Source: Tetrastigma voinierianum (taxonomy: Eukaryota; Streptophyta; Magnoliopsida; Vitales; Vitaceae). From it: a stretch of 64,000 nt of DNA. Where the stretch lies: assembly GCA_016808115.1 (NCBI GenBank), contig JAEQBH010000128.1, forward strand, positions 1,922,001 to 1,986,000, in the 5' to 3' direction. The notes beneath the pieces were generated by a model that saw only the letters and a program-made list of their open reading frames with translations, was not told where the DNA came from and did not search any database. Position 1 is the stretch's first letter; each line of letters opens with the position of its first letter. The translations under genes were made by a program, and so were the position numbers. Shown here piece by piece: positions 34,789 through 45,735 of the stretch.

Positions 34789-36799
34789 TGTGAATAAGTG
34801 GCGTCTCTCTGTTCTCACCGTGACTAGGGCGTATTTGTCCAGCACGTCTGCCCATGAAAAATATATCTCGTGTACGAGACCACGTATGATAAAAAATGGC
34901 CTCTTGGGCCGTAAATAACACTCGTCACAATATACCCAACTATATTTAATAGTTCTTGAGTTATAACATTACTCTTATCTGAATACATATTAAAATCTAC
35001 AATTCTAATACATATTACATCCGAAAACATCAAAGTCATGACTCGACTTTCTTCCAAAATCGGCCTCTAAAATGGCGTCTTCTCGAAGCGATTCCTTGTA
35101 CGAAAAAATATTCCCTCGTGGTGAACTCATATGGTGGCCAAAATCACTAAATGGTTACTCCCCACCTAAATTGCATATCACGATTATCGATTTAAACACA
35201 CACTCAGTAAATTCGTGATCCTACTTGAATATCTAAATGCGGATTCCCATGTCTTGAGTCCTCACAGGCTCACCGCACTTGCCTAAGCCATGTATGAAAA
35301 CATCATTTTCAAAACAAAACTTGTTGTTCTCGAAAATACACTCTTGAGTTTGGTAAAAATATGGGACACCACCCTCAGAGGCGAATGTGTTGGAGAACTT
35401 CAAGAAAAGCAGTCATGGTCCTCATCAGAATGATCTGTTGGGTAGTCTCGGCCCGTTCTCAGAATATCATCCTGTGAAATTCCTTTGCCAACCATATTCG
35501 TTTTTGAAAATTCATGTCATGCACTCACTAATTTCTAGGTTGCAGGTTGCATGAAAATGCAGTATACGATTCCAATGCTTCGTACTAATATATATAACAT
35601 ATACATACTAGCACCAATTAAATACGCGAACATGTTATATGCATCTTAATCCATTCGCGAAATTAGCTCACATGGGCTAATTAACAAATCTGGCTTCAGT
35701 TAATCCTCCACCAAACATATTTGCCATAAAAATGTTTGTGAACACTATTCACGTGACAGTGAAACCCCTCGGAGTTCTGTTTCGCGACCTTCTGTTATCG
35801 GTCCAGCTTTGTGGGCAGAAATCCATAGTCATTTTCGGCCTTATACACGGCCTGATTTATAACATAAATTATACCGCAAATAGCCAAACGGTCAGTGGGC
35901 TATCCACGGGTATCCCGAATGGCTTCCACCAAATTTTCACGCCCGGTTCCGAGATTTGGGGCCGGTCAGCGGCCACTCACGGCCTCGATCGCACTCGATA
36001 CACTCCAACCGAACCGCTTAAACAAAGTGTAACTCAAGTAGGATAAAACTCCTACCTCACAGAGTTTGTCGAAACTCCCCCAAACCTATAGCCACGCGAA
36101 GCCCTCGCTGCGTATAACCACTTTCCTTTTTGGCCCGAATAAATCCGACGGTTCGATCATCCGAAATCTTAGAGAGAAGTTGCACACTCTCTCACTAAAA
36201 ACCCAAAACCTAACTCACTGCATCACCATTCTCCTCTCCCTCACGTTTTGTTCTCTTTTGAAGGGAAGAGAATCGCTTATTTGCTATTTAAATGCTTTTA
36301 TCGTTCTGATTGAAAATGTCATCAGTAGCCAACAAATCTTGGATTTTGACGCCAGCACTATCTCGGCTAGTCCATTTCCATACGTCTCTTCGTACGACAT
36401 GTGTCACATGAGTACATGTTATAGGTGACTTTTGTCGCGTGGCGTATGGATTTCACGGCACCGTGTTTCGGTGCCTGTATTTTGTCTGTCTCGAAATGCT
36501 GGATTTTGACACCAGCACTATCTCGGTAGATCCATTTCCATCATACTGTTTGTGTATCGCGTGAGTACATGTTATGGGTGAACTTGTCAAAAAAATTGGC
36601 GTATCGTTCTGACCTTTAGATCTCGGTCACCTCGAGGTGTAAGTGGTATGCAGTTTGATGAGTCGACATGTTAGCTAGATTTTTGAGGCAGTTCGATGGT
36701 GAAGTCGCGTTTTGTCATCAGGGATCTAAAGGGTGCGGATTTTTGCTCCCGAAATTCACGATTTGCCATTTTCGATAAGGTCGATTTTCGGGGTTTCAC
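34789..36799 (-). mobile_element. LTR of a chromovirus-type element (second of a pair)
   Basis: It aligns with 32154-34079 from the 'ctcttgggcc' block to 'ggggtttcac'. The left end (TGTGAATAAGTGGCGTC) is placed by alignment. It carries a local duplication absent from its partner (36342-36440 and 36493-36590). It is followed by 'tctcccaggattctttaaag', resembling a decayed polypurine end, so it may also be a 3' LTR rather than the 5' mate of the first. Confidence 0.75.
36342..36590. repeat. Local tandem duplication (~150-bp spacing) in the second LTR
   Basis: 'ggattttgac(g/a)ccagcacta' followed by 'tctcgg' occurs at 36342 and 36493. In each copy 'gtccatttcca'/'atccatttcca' and 'gagtacatgttat(a/g)gg' follow. 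Confidence 0.85.
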
Positions 36800-37480
36800 C
36801 AGAATATCTCCCAGGATTCTTTAAAGAATATTACACATATCCTTTAAGTTTACAATTGGGTCAATTTATAATGTTGAAGTCCGCCACATGTCATCCCTTT
36901 ATTAGCTCCTGGTCCACCATGGTAGTGGGGTTCGTGGGAGTAGAGCGCATAGTGGGCCTCATGATAGTGGATTTTGTGATAGTCCACGTGGTGGTCGATG
37001 CTAGTGGTTTGACCAAGCCTGCTTATTCGTTGAAGATCGGGTCTTTGGAACTCCGCTTACTTTGGTCAGGCTTTGGTCGGCCGGAGCCCCGAGGAATTGG
37101 CATGCAAGGGTGATATGGGCGTCAAGGCGATATCTTCTTGAGTCTTTCGATGTAGGTGCGTTATCAGTTGACCGCGTAACGAGCTTTTCATTCTCTTCTT
37201 ATGTTGGGCCGCACCAGCCGTACTGACGCGTGGGATTAGACCTATCCTATTTTCCATAGCCCCTAATTAATAAGCGAGTGGACTAGTGGTATCGGAGTGA
37301 CATTATTTGGTCTTGTTCTTTACGTTGATGGTCATGATGGTGCGTCGATTCCATATTGCCTGTCGGGACGACACGCAATGGTTCTTGGATTAAGTGATTA
37401 ATGCGTCGTTAGATGCGGATCTTGGATTTAATGCTCGTTCAGAGCGTCACGCGCGATGTGATGGGCTTTAGAACGCCATT
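36800..37480. other. Unclassified segment after the LTR pair
   Basis: The start looks like a decayed retroelement 3' internal end. 36870-37260 is G/T-rich on the plus strand with an open frame (36733-37113) that begins inside the LTR and shows no motif, so it is not called a gene. 37260-37480 grades into the promoter-like region of the antisense ORF. Confidence 0.4.
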
Positions 37481-37845
37481 GCTCCAACGCTCCACCTTTT
37501 TTTCTTTGGAATTATAAATCACATTTTCTCATCGATTTTTCTCTTCTTTCACAATTATGCGAACCTCACCCTCTGATTGCATTTCACTGCGGAAGTTGTC
37601 AACTCACCCCGAAAATCATTGGAGGCTCGTTGTTCGTTGTCAGAGTTTGAGTTGAAAGCTCAATCTTTCCGTTCTTTATTCTTATTTATGGATTTTCACT
37701 AAAGGTACGACTTTTTTCTTCAAAGTCTAATTCTTGTCATCTTCCTGGTTTATGTTTCTGGTTTCTTTGTTGTTTATGGTGGGTCCTTTGAAGGGATCAG
37801 CTGATTTCCTTCTGGCGAAGGACCCTCCGTGTGCACTCTACCTGA
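37480..37845 (+). promoter_or_regulatory. Candidate promoter and leader of the Tat antisense ORF
   Basis: A plus-strand TATA-like box (gaattataaatcac, 37509-37522) is followed by a pyrimidine-rich start region ('ttttctcatcgatttttctc') and 5'-UTR-like sequence. A GT donor-like 'aaaggtacgac' lies near 37704 and an ATG at 37778 opens a short frame. In Tat elements that carry an antisense ORF, a separate promoter is expected on this side. The link to 41940 is inferred, since an element lies between. Confidence 0.4.
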
Positions 37846-40800
37846 TTTGAGAAACATTTCTTTTAAACCATTTTTTTTAAAAATGAATGGGTGAGCCAGA
37901 CAAGTTTTTATAATTTATATTTTCCATTCAAGCCTTAGTAAACATGGTGAAAATATATATTTTTCTTTAAACATTAAACCCTTTTATACTATTAAACATT
38001 TTGCGAGAAGAAAATCAAGGCGGGGAGTTTCTCTATTTTGGACATTTTCCCAGATTTATAACACTTGCGATGAAACATTTTACACTCAATGTTGGGTTCA
38101 CTCCACATCGACTATAGAGGACATCAAGTCCACACAAGCGATTTCAAATCAAATTTTTAAATCATTTTACGAATATGAAATACAAACAATATTTTATAGC
38201 GGGTTGGGCTCAGTGGGGTTGCGGAGTTGCAGCCATTACCTCTTCCTGAAAAATTAGAGCTCGTAGTTCATTTCTTTAAAACATATATACATTACAAATA
38301 AAGGTGTCAGTGCCCATTAACAAAAGGTGCATACATTTTCAAAAGGGAATTGTCGTGTGGCGGAAGTGTCACTATGCAGAGGTGCCGAACTACTGCAGAT
38401 TAGTCTACATTTAAAAGCGTTTTTATAAAGCATTTGGAAAGGGTGTTCAAAATTTCGGTGAAATCTGATTCATAGAAATAAATGTTTCTAGATATAGTTC
38501 AAATACAATGTAAAATAATTGTATAAATATCTCATTTCAATAAATATTTACTTTACTTTCATTTCCTTTGAATTAAATCCGCTAACTCAGTGGAACCCAG
38601 CCTGCGAATGCTCCGCAGATTGGCGAAAGAAGGACCTCCGGAGTAAACTTGGTTTCGATCAGGTGGCCCCAAAAGGAACCTCAGATAAATCGTGCCTTTC
38701 TTTTAAATCTTAGTGGCACTATGAGATAAATAAATTTATAGTTGTGTGCCTCATACTTTTCACATCGTAGCGATATGCATCATTTTTCCCCTTCCATATA
38801 AAAATCTTATCCTTTTAAAGTATACCATACACTTAAAGCACTTTAGTCGACTCTTTTAAACTTTATCTTTTATATAACATAGACGCTATGGTTCAATCAT
38901 AAACATTTCATATATATATGCTATATATATTCATAAATATTTCATTTAATATGGAAACCATAAATCAGGTGCTTTATAAACTATGGAAACCATAATCATT
39001 CATATTTTCTCAACATAATTAAATTCAGAAACCACATTTCCTTTTCATTTAGTATTTATAACATAGATATAAAAACATATATATATATATATATATATAT
39101 ATCTCTCTATATTTCACTAAACATCTACATTTTTCCACCATAGATTCTTTAAGCCCTTTTCCTCATTTCAAAACTCTACCTCCACCTTTGTCCTTAATCA
39201 CTTTCCTCCTACAAGTCACATTATCATGAATCCATTAACATTCATACCTTAACAATACTCAATTAAACTATTATTATAATATACTTCCTATTAATTAGAA
39301 ATGACCTTAAGCATTTCCTTATTGACTTAATCTCAATTTATCAATTCACTTCCAATTATTACAAGGCTCATGACAACATCATTACAAGCCTTAAATCAAA
39401 CTACATTACCTTATTAAAGTGAAAACCCCATAATGCCTTACCTTAGCAAAAGTACATTTGCATAATCAATTTTTCTTAAAACAATTCCTAATACTTTCCG
39501 TCAGGCATTTATTAACTTCAATTGATTAAAATCAATTGAAAATCCTTTTCATACTTTTCCTAGAAAGTGTGAATCTTCTCAGAATGCACATTCAATAAAA
39601 ATTTGTTTCTTCTATTTCTTCCATTTTCTTTCAAACGATTACATTTAACAATTACTTTCGAATGCCGTTGGATTGACGAGAGCTAAATCAAACGATGCAT
39701 TTTCGATGAAACCCTCCTTGGCTGAAATTTACCACCCTTATAATCTCACTCTTTTCTCTTGAAATTTCTTAGCAAAATCAACATAGAATCTTATTAATTT
39801 ATTAGCTAAAGTGTAACTTTTAGCTCATTGAAGGTTTATAGATAAAGCCAATCCATAAGCTTAATTGCTTACCTTAATAGTTTTGGTGTCTTGAGTGTTA
39901 ACTTGATTTTCAATGAAAATCTCTTGTTCTTGTCTACGCCAAGGAACTTGTGCTGAAACTCATTACCTATCATATAACCATTTCCTCCGCTCTTCAAATT
40001 CACATAGACTAGTAAGTGATCTTACTGTAAAACTTGCTTTTTACTTAGGGTTTGATACAGGCGCCATGGACATGATGAACATTTGAAATGGCACTTAGAA
40101 AATCATGAAAATCTTGGACGGGTGTCGTGATTGTCTCTCCTTTTTGCTCATACATTCTTTTTGCCTTTCAAGGCTTTGGTTTCACCATTGTACCCAAAGA
40201 CAGCATTCAATGCACTTTTATAATCATTTTTCATGCCTAATTTTCCCTCCAATTGTCCTTAAATTAACAACATGCCATTGGTCAGCATCCTTGAATTCTA
40301 ATTGGTCCATATTTAACCATATAGTCCAAAAGCTACCAAGACAACTTTATGTTCTATAAAATCCCACTAACTTAAACCATAGTTGGAAGCAACAACTCTC
40401 ATGGTTAGGCTATGCAAATATCTCTTGCTTTAGTTAACTTTAACTCATCAACTAACCAAAGTTAAGTTAACTACTTTAGTACAAAATGCTCTCATAGGTC
40501 CATTCTTAATCCCTTGGATCACCAATCTTACATGAGACCACATTCTGCATTAGTTCTTGTTTTGCTCATAGATTAAGATTACTCATTAAATGACTTAAAT
40601 GCCCTCCCTTAAAAATAATACCCCTATACTAATAAAAACTCCGAAAATATTCCATGATCGTCGATCATAAGAATTATTGCATGGAATGCTCCTAATTAAA
40701 CTATTTCCTATCCTTGAACATGCTTTAGAAAAATTCTAGGGTACAAGAAATATTTTTAAACTATTCGTAAAAGAAGCGTTACCGTCGCTAAATCATCAGA

Positions 40801-40968
40801 CGCTTCAAAAACCCTTAAGCGAATTCCATTTTATAATCAGTTTGATGATTTCTTTAGACTCGATACATTGTCTGAATATTTTTCGATTTTCGAGGGCTCG
40901 TTTCAAAAATTACTATTCATTTGTCATTTCCAATCAAATATATAACCTCGAAAATGGTGATTCTTACA
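37845..40968 (-). mobile_element. 3' LTR of a truncated chromovirus
   Basis: The right end is firm: TGATTCTTACA at 40968, followed by a polypurine tract and then minus-strand integrase and chromodomain-region coding. The left end is approximate. A TA-rich tract lies at 39077-39102. The open frames within it show no coding character. Confidence 0.75.
39077..39102. repeat. (TA)n microsatellite
   Basis: Thirteen or so AT units inside the LTR, followed by a (TC)n stub. Confidence 0.95.
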
Positions 40969-40983
40969 GTTCACCCCTCCTTA
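40969..40983 (-). other. Polypurine tract of the truncated chromovirus
   Basis: The plus strand reads gttcacccctcctta, giving minus-strand TAAGGAGGGGTGAAC adjacent to the LTR start. Confidence 0.85.
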
Positions 40984-40984
40984 T

Positions 40985-41700
40985 AAAATGTCGTCTGCGG
41001 AATTTAAATATAATGCCAGCTGAAACATGTGAATCTTTGAGTTTGCATACGATCTTCAGTTCCCACATGTAAACCCCATAGTATGATTCATCCATAACAC
41101 TTAAACAAAGGAATTACGAAGAACGCTGATCCTTTTGATCCATGATATGAGCGGTCTTTCTTCATAAGTCAAGTCTTCTTTCAATTTCGGCGGTTGATCC
41201 ATACTTACATGGAAGGATGTATATATACTTCGAGCATAGAAGCGTGAAAGGCGTCTTGTATTTTAGCCCGATCAGTGTGACGCCAGTAGATATGCTACCT
41301 CTCGATTCTTTGCACAATTTCGCAAAAAGTTATATAGCAGACTTAACCTCCCTTTCTTTTCGAATCGCTGACACCGCTCCCGAGTGATATCCTCGAAAAT
41401 ACACGATCCCTCACTAATTCGGATCTCTCATTGGTTCTCCGGCCTTGCTTTTTGTCGATCTTGTGCTATCTTTAATCTATCACACAGTGACATAACATTA
41501 TCTATCGTGACTGGACAATTTACGGACCTAACAATTTTTCTCTCACCTACCTCGTCGGTATATTGGAGTCGCACACTTCCTTCCATATAAGGCCTCGTAA
41601 GGCGCCGTTTCGTTTCAATGTGATTGATAACTATTGTTGTAGAAGCGAACTCCATTAATGGTAGATGTCTATCAAACTCCTTTAAACTCACAACACACGA
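40985..41700 (-). pseudogene. Chromovirus pol 3' end: integrase C-terminus, GPY/F-type region and chromodomain trace
   Basis: Minus-strand order: DRHLPLMEFA (end of the integrase core), DEVGERKIV, RLKIAQDRQKARPEN, then in another frame ELVRDRVFSRISLGSGV, CEIVQRIERVAYLLASH, FHASMLEVYIHPSM, and finally weak chromodomain-like residues (MDQKDQ..., WELK). These match, from memory, the series W..LP..EFAYN / VGE / LK.AQDRQKSYAD / VGD.VFL.VSP..GV.RF / GPFEI..R.G.VAYRL.LP / VHNVFHVSML.KY that closes Tekay/Del-type polyproteins. At least one stop and two frame changes are present. The sequence breaks off near 41710, so everything upstream in the element (gag, protease, RT, RNase H, integrase N-terminus, 5' LTR) is missing. 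It lies directly next to the polypurine tract and LTR, as expected. Confidence 0.85.
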
Positions 41701-41727
41701 GCCTTGAATAATATCTTGGAGTTAGGT

Positions 41728-41739
41728 CGGCATCAGAGC
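41728..41739 (+). other. Plus-strand primer-site-like sequence
   Basis: CGGCATCAGAGC matches the initiator-Met PBS TGGTATCAGAGC at 10 of 12, and is followed by 'ttaattcccag' and a (TTTCTTG)n run to 41779, like a retroelement leader. No plus-strand LTR precedes it; the left neighbour is minus-strand integrase. Confidence 0.4.
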
Positions 41740-41939
41740 TTAATTCCCAGTTCGTTTCTTGTTTCTTGTTTCTTGTTTGTTTTTTGTTTTTCTAATCTTT
41801 CGATTGATTGAGGCAGGTGTTTTAATGTGTAGATAGTTGTTGTCATGGAAAATTGGTGGATGACCTCTCCCTTGCCTAATTTGATCTCTTGGTGCAGGTT
41901 CTCAATTGCTTAGCCTTATAACAGGATTTCAAATCGCTT

Positions 41940-43290
41940 ATGACGCTCGAGAATATTCGAGAAGCTACTGATCACCCTAAGGATTCCGTACCCCAGGAAG
42001 TTCCAAGGTTAAATTATTCAGGGTCGGTCGGCCAAAGCTCAGGTGAGGGAATGGTTTCAAAGGACCTTGATAGAACGTATCAAGGTAGGAGAAGTCTGTG
42101 AGGAGATGGGGTATAGAGAAGATATGTCGGGGAGGTTCCCACTCATTCCTCCAACAAACTTTACATTGCCTTCCGACATGGAAAGGCTAAGGGAGGTAGA
42201 GCCAATGAAGCATGAATCAGGTGTCCCGACTCCCCGAAGAGGGTGGGGATGCACTCTTACGAAGCAGGTTGGGCTCACAAGGAGCTCGGGTTGGCAGAGC
42301 GTTCGCTCAGTTGGAGCCTCGAGTGGCTCGGGCCAAGCCACAGGGACTATGGAGCTTCATGGAGCTACCGGGGGTTCCCGATCGAATGGAAGGAGTCTCT
42401 TAGCGAATCGGAAGGAGGTAAAGTGGTATATATCTTTGAGATCTCAGCAGGATAAAAATTTGGCATCCTCGACATCTCTCTAGGATCTTTTATTAGATCC
42501 ATCCTTGTATGAGGAGATCCCGATGGGGAATCCTACAGATGGTGCTCTCTTTTCAATAGAGAATTTATTTGGTGAGACGGTGCGGGGATGAGGGTGGTAG
42601 GGGATCTTTACTTCCTCAAAGTGTGTGGATTATACGTGTTCTTCTTAGGTAATGTTTATGCCTTTATGTATGTTATCTTTGTTTTTTACTACATTATTTG
42701 TTTCTCAGTGCGAAGTTAGGGTGTCTTTGATGGACCACATGGCTGATATTACGGCGACAACATCAATTTAGTCATCTGCCTGAGACATGACTCGAACTGT
42801 ATGGAAGGCATAGGAAATCTGGGTGCAGGAAGCTCCAAGAGGAAGATAGAAGAAAGCAAGAGTTGGGTGAATGCATTGAGTGAAAGAACGTGTAACCCAG
42901 GTTGTGAAGGACAAAAAATGGGAGGAAGTTGGAGGTCGACATGGATGAGATGAAGAAGGCTATGGCCCAACTTTGGAGCATCCACTAGATAGAACTTGAG
43001 CGAAAGGATGCCTTCTACGAAGTCGAGAGGGAGAGGTTTGCAAAGGAGTTGTAGGAGACCTATAACACCATGCTCTCGACGAGGGATCAACAACATTTTG
43101 AACCCAGATATCGGCTTGGGTACTTGAAGGCCAAGGAGGAGGAAGAAAACTCTCTTATGGCTTAGGTCGCCAATCTGGGCCAATTTATCAGAAGGTAACC
43201 GGGATAGTTGTGCAGCGGGTAGGCATGGTATCGAGAGGTACTCAAGGTGAAGGAGGCTTGGGATTAGTGCCGGGAGGAGGTTCGCCCTAG
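41940..43290 (+). pseudogene. Antisense additional ORF (coiled-coil protein) of a Tat-type retrotransposon, broken
   Basis: A plus-strand frame from 42043 (VREWFQRTLIERI..., SGRFPLIPPTNFTLPSD) shifts near 42240 into SYEAGWAHKELGLAERSLS and SLSESEGG. After a gap, 42930-43195 reads with three stops as EMKKAMAQLWSI, ELERKDAFYEVERERFAKEL, NTMLSTRDQQHF, YLKAKEEEENSLM, VANLGQFIRR. The second part is charged and heptad-like, as in a coiled coil. The position (opposite strand to pol, between integrase and the 3' side) fits the antisense extra ORFs described for plant Tat elements; I cannot confirm the domain. Its function is unknown. Stops and frameshifts make it inactive. A plausible promoter lies left of the inserted chromovirus. 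Confidence 0.55.
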
Positions 43291-43649
43291 ATCCTGTGAT
43301 GGGCTTAGTACTTGATCCTTCCTTGGTGTAATGGCCTTCTCCCTCATTTTTTAGTCACCTACTAGGTTGTTCTTATGACTAAACGTCTTTTGTTTGCTCT
43401 CCAAATATGAAATGTTTTGATAATGTCTTGGATGCATCACTTCCTATTTTTTGCTTACTGTCATTTTTTTCCCATCGTTCTTATGCTTGGACAAGTTTAT
43501 CCCTAAATTGGTTACCAAATGGCGTGAAGTGACTTCGAGGGTAGTAGTCTTACAGGCGGTACCTGAGGCCAGTGATATGACCAGTGCGGACCGTGACCTT
43601 GATGAAGGAAAAAATGCGCTAAGGCTTACCGTAGGTATAGTTGCTTGAG

Positions 43650-44480
43650 GTGAATAACCTTTAATGGAGAAGGGCATCTTGCAGGAATTATGGCCTTAAA
43701 GGCGAGTTAGAAATTTTAGTGGCCTTTAATGGAGAAAGGGCATCTTTGCCCATAGCATGCAAGCTAAGTGAAATATTTGAGGCTAGTGGCCTTCAATGGG
43801 AGAATGGCACACTACTCGAGGCTTATGGCTATCAAGGGCAAGCTGCTTGAGGCCATTAACCTTCAATGGAGAAGGGTACACTGCTCGAGGCCTGTTTCCA
43901 TGGAGGGTAAACTTCTTGAGGCTAATGACCTTGATGGAGAGGGCTGCTACGGCTTATGGCCATCAAAGTGGCGACTATGTGACGATTGTCTTCATGAAAA
44001 GGGAACGTTAAAGGCTGTGATGAGGTCTTGCTTGAGGCTAATGGCATGATGGAAAGGAAGGAAAACTACAGGGCTTGTGATCATCGGTAATTTGCTTAAG
44101 ACCATTGGCCTTCAATGGGAGAAATGAACTACTCGGGCTATGACCATCGAGGGCGAGTTGCCTAAGGCCGGTGGTATTCAATGGAGAGGCATCTTTGCTT
44201 GGGGCATATAGCCTTGAGGAGTATCGGAGTTTGGTGACTCGATGGAAGGAAGAAGCATCTTACTGGGGCTATAGCGTAAGGCAATGAGCTCCTTGGATGT
44301 TGTGCTAATGGAATGGGGCCACTGCCAGGCGTTGGCCTTCAAGATGAAGCTGGCAGGAGTCGATGAACTTGATGGAAAGAGCGTAATAGAGGCTTGTGGC
44401 CGTTAAGAGATGGTTGCACTGGCTAGTGGCCTTTGATGGAGAAGGGAGACGTATACTAAGGAGAGTTGAATGATACCTGA
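43650..44480 (+). repeat. ~67-bp degenerate tandem array between antisense ORF and pol
   Basis: Landmarks '(t/c)tt(t/c)aatgg(g)aga' occur at about 43661, 43725, 43792 and 43862 (spacing 64-70 bp) and continue more irregularly to about 44440. Units also contain 'gctcgaggc', 'atcaagggc' and 'gcttgaggc', so a half-unit periodicity near 33 bp is likely. Confidence 0.8.
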
Positions 44481-45154
44481 CTTTTGTCGAACCTCCAGTA
44501 CAATGTAGGCCTGTGGTGTGACTAAAAAAGAAAAAGAACATTTCACTAATAGAAATACTTCTTCACATAAGCAAAGTTCCAAGGGTGGGGCTCGGTCTTC
44601 CTGTGAGAGGACTAGAGTCTATAAACTCCTTTGATCATCTCAGTAGTTAACAAAGGACCTTCTCAGTTGGGCTTAAATTTGCATTCGTCAAATGTCCGTC
44701 GTAGCACTAGATCGCCTTTTTTGAATACTTTGGGCATGATTATTTTATCCCTGTCGTCTTTGCTTTCGGCGGGTGATCATTCGATTGCAACTATGTCCTT
44801 TCTTGCCGTGCCCATCTGTCTGAAGCATTTTAGGTGGTGTTACTATCTGGGAGGAAGAGTCTTAACGAACTCCATGGGGATTAACCTGTAGGCTAACGAA
44901 GGCGAGGGCGTATTGTGTTTCACCAGTGGGTTGCCTTGGCATGTTTGGTGTTTGAAATTCTGGGTAGCCTCATCGGCCCACTTACCCCGTAGTCGAAACT
45001 CAAGCGAAACTGCTTATGGTAGTTGAAGCGAGGTTTTGTTTACCACCTCGCGGCTTAGCCATGGGATTATCTGTACACAGGAGTAGAATGAACATTTTTG
45101 ATCCCATGGTTGACGAGTCTTCAAGAAAACATTTCTGATGGGCGTGGTCCATTG
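44481..45154. other. Region between tandem array and integrase, no gene called
   Basis: It probably belongs to the 3' part of the Tat pol (integrase C-terminus) on the minus strand, but motifs are too eroded to place. A plus-strand open frame at 44631-44891 is not recognised. Confidence 0.4.
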
Positions 45155-45735
45155 TCAGGCTACTTGGCATGTGGAATCTAAATTGTCTATGTGTTCCAGT
45201 TGGATAAGATTGGTCGATGGCATGTCCCTAATTTGGAGTACAAGAGCTCGACCTTTGCTCGCCCGGTAAATGTTAGCGACTAGCGAGAGTGCTATTTGCT
45301 TCATGTTTAAAGGTAGAGGTCCCACGACATCAATCCCCCACATATAAAAGGGCCATAAATTGGATACCGGGTGGAGCTTGTTAGTTGGGGTGTGGATGAC
45401 GTTACCAAAAATTTGGCATATATTGCAGGTTTTGACTCCCGCTTCATTGTCGATCAATAGAAGCCCTGCTTCATGATTATGTGGCATAAAGATCGTCCGC
45501 CAATATGGGTATCGCAAATGCCCTTATGTGTTTGCTTGATGATGTCCTCTGCTTCTTCCAGTGGCACACATCTTTGGTAAGGGCTTAAGAATGTCTTACG
45601 GTAGAGAGTTCCATTTATTAGAGCATACCTTGTTGTAGGCTGATTTGAGCAGCTTGACTTTCTTATCATCGGGTGGACCTCTTTAAAATAGATAATTAGT
45701 GATTTATCGAGGTGATGTTGGGTTTCTACCATAAG
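45155..45735 (-). pseudogene. Tat-type integrase (zinc finger and start of catalytic core)
   Basis: Two overlapping minus-strand frames (45454-45732 and 45155-45517) join across a frameshift. The first reads YALINGTLYRKTFLSPYQRCV then EAEDIIKQTHKGICDTHIGG. The second reads GVKTCNICQIF then WPFYMWGIDVVGPLP. The H-H-C-C finger is represented by the His residues of THKGICDTH and the Cys pair CNIC. The first catalytic Asp is in WGID. This is the usual start of gypsy integrase: inserting cDNA into the host genome. Later catalytic residues are not legible. RNase H-like sequence lies directly upstream. It is broken by the frameshift. Confidence 0.85.

Noticed and set aside
36733..37113. Plus-strand 126-residue frame
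   Set aside because: It starts within an LTR, crosses its end and the polypurine-like sequence, and carries no domain.
42749..43183. Minus-strand 144-residue frame
   Set aside because: It is the shadow of the plus-strand coiled-coil antisense ORF; Leu-rich composition is the complement of its Glu/Lys codons.
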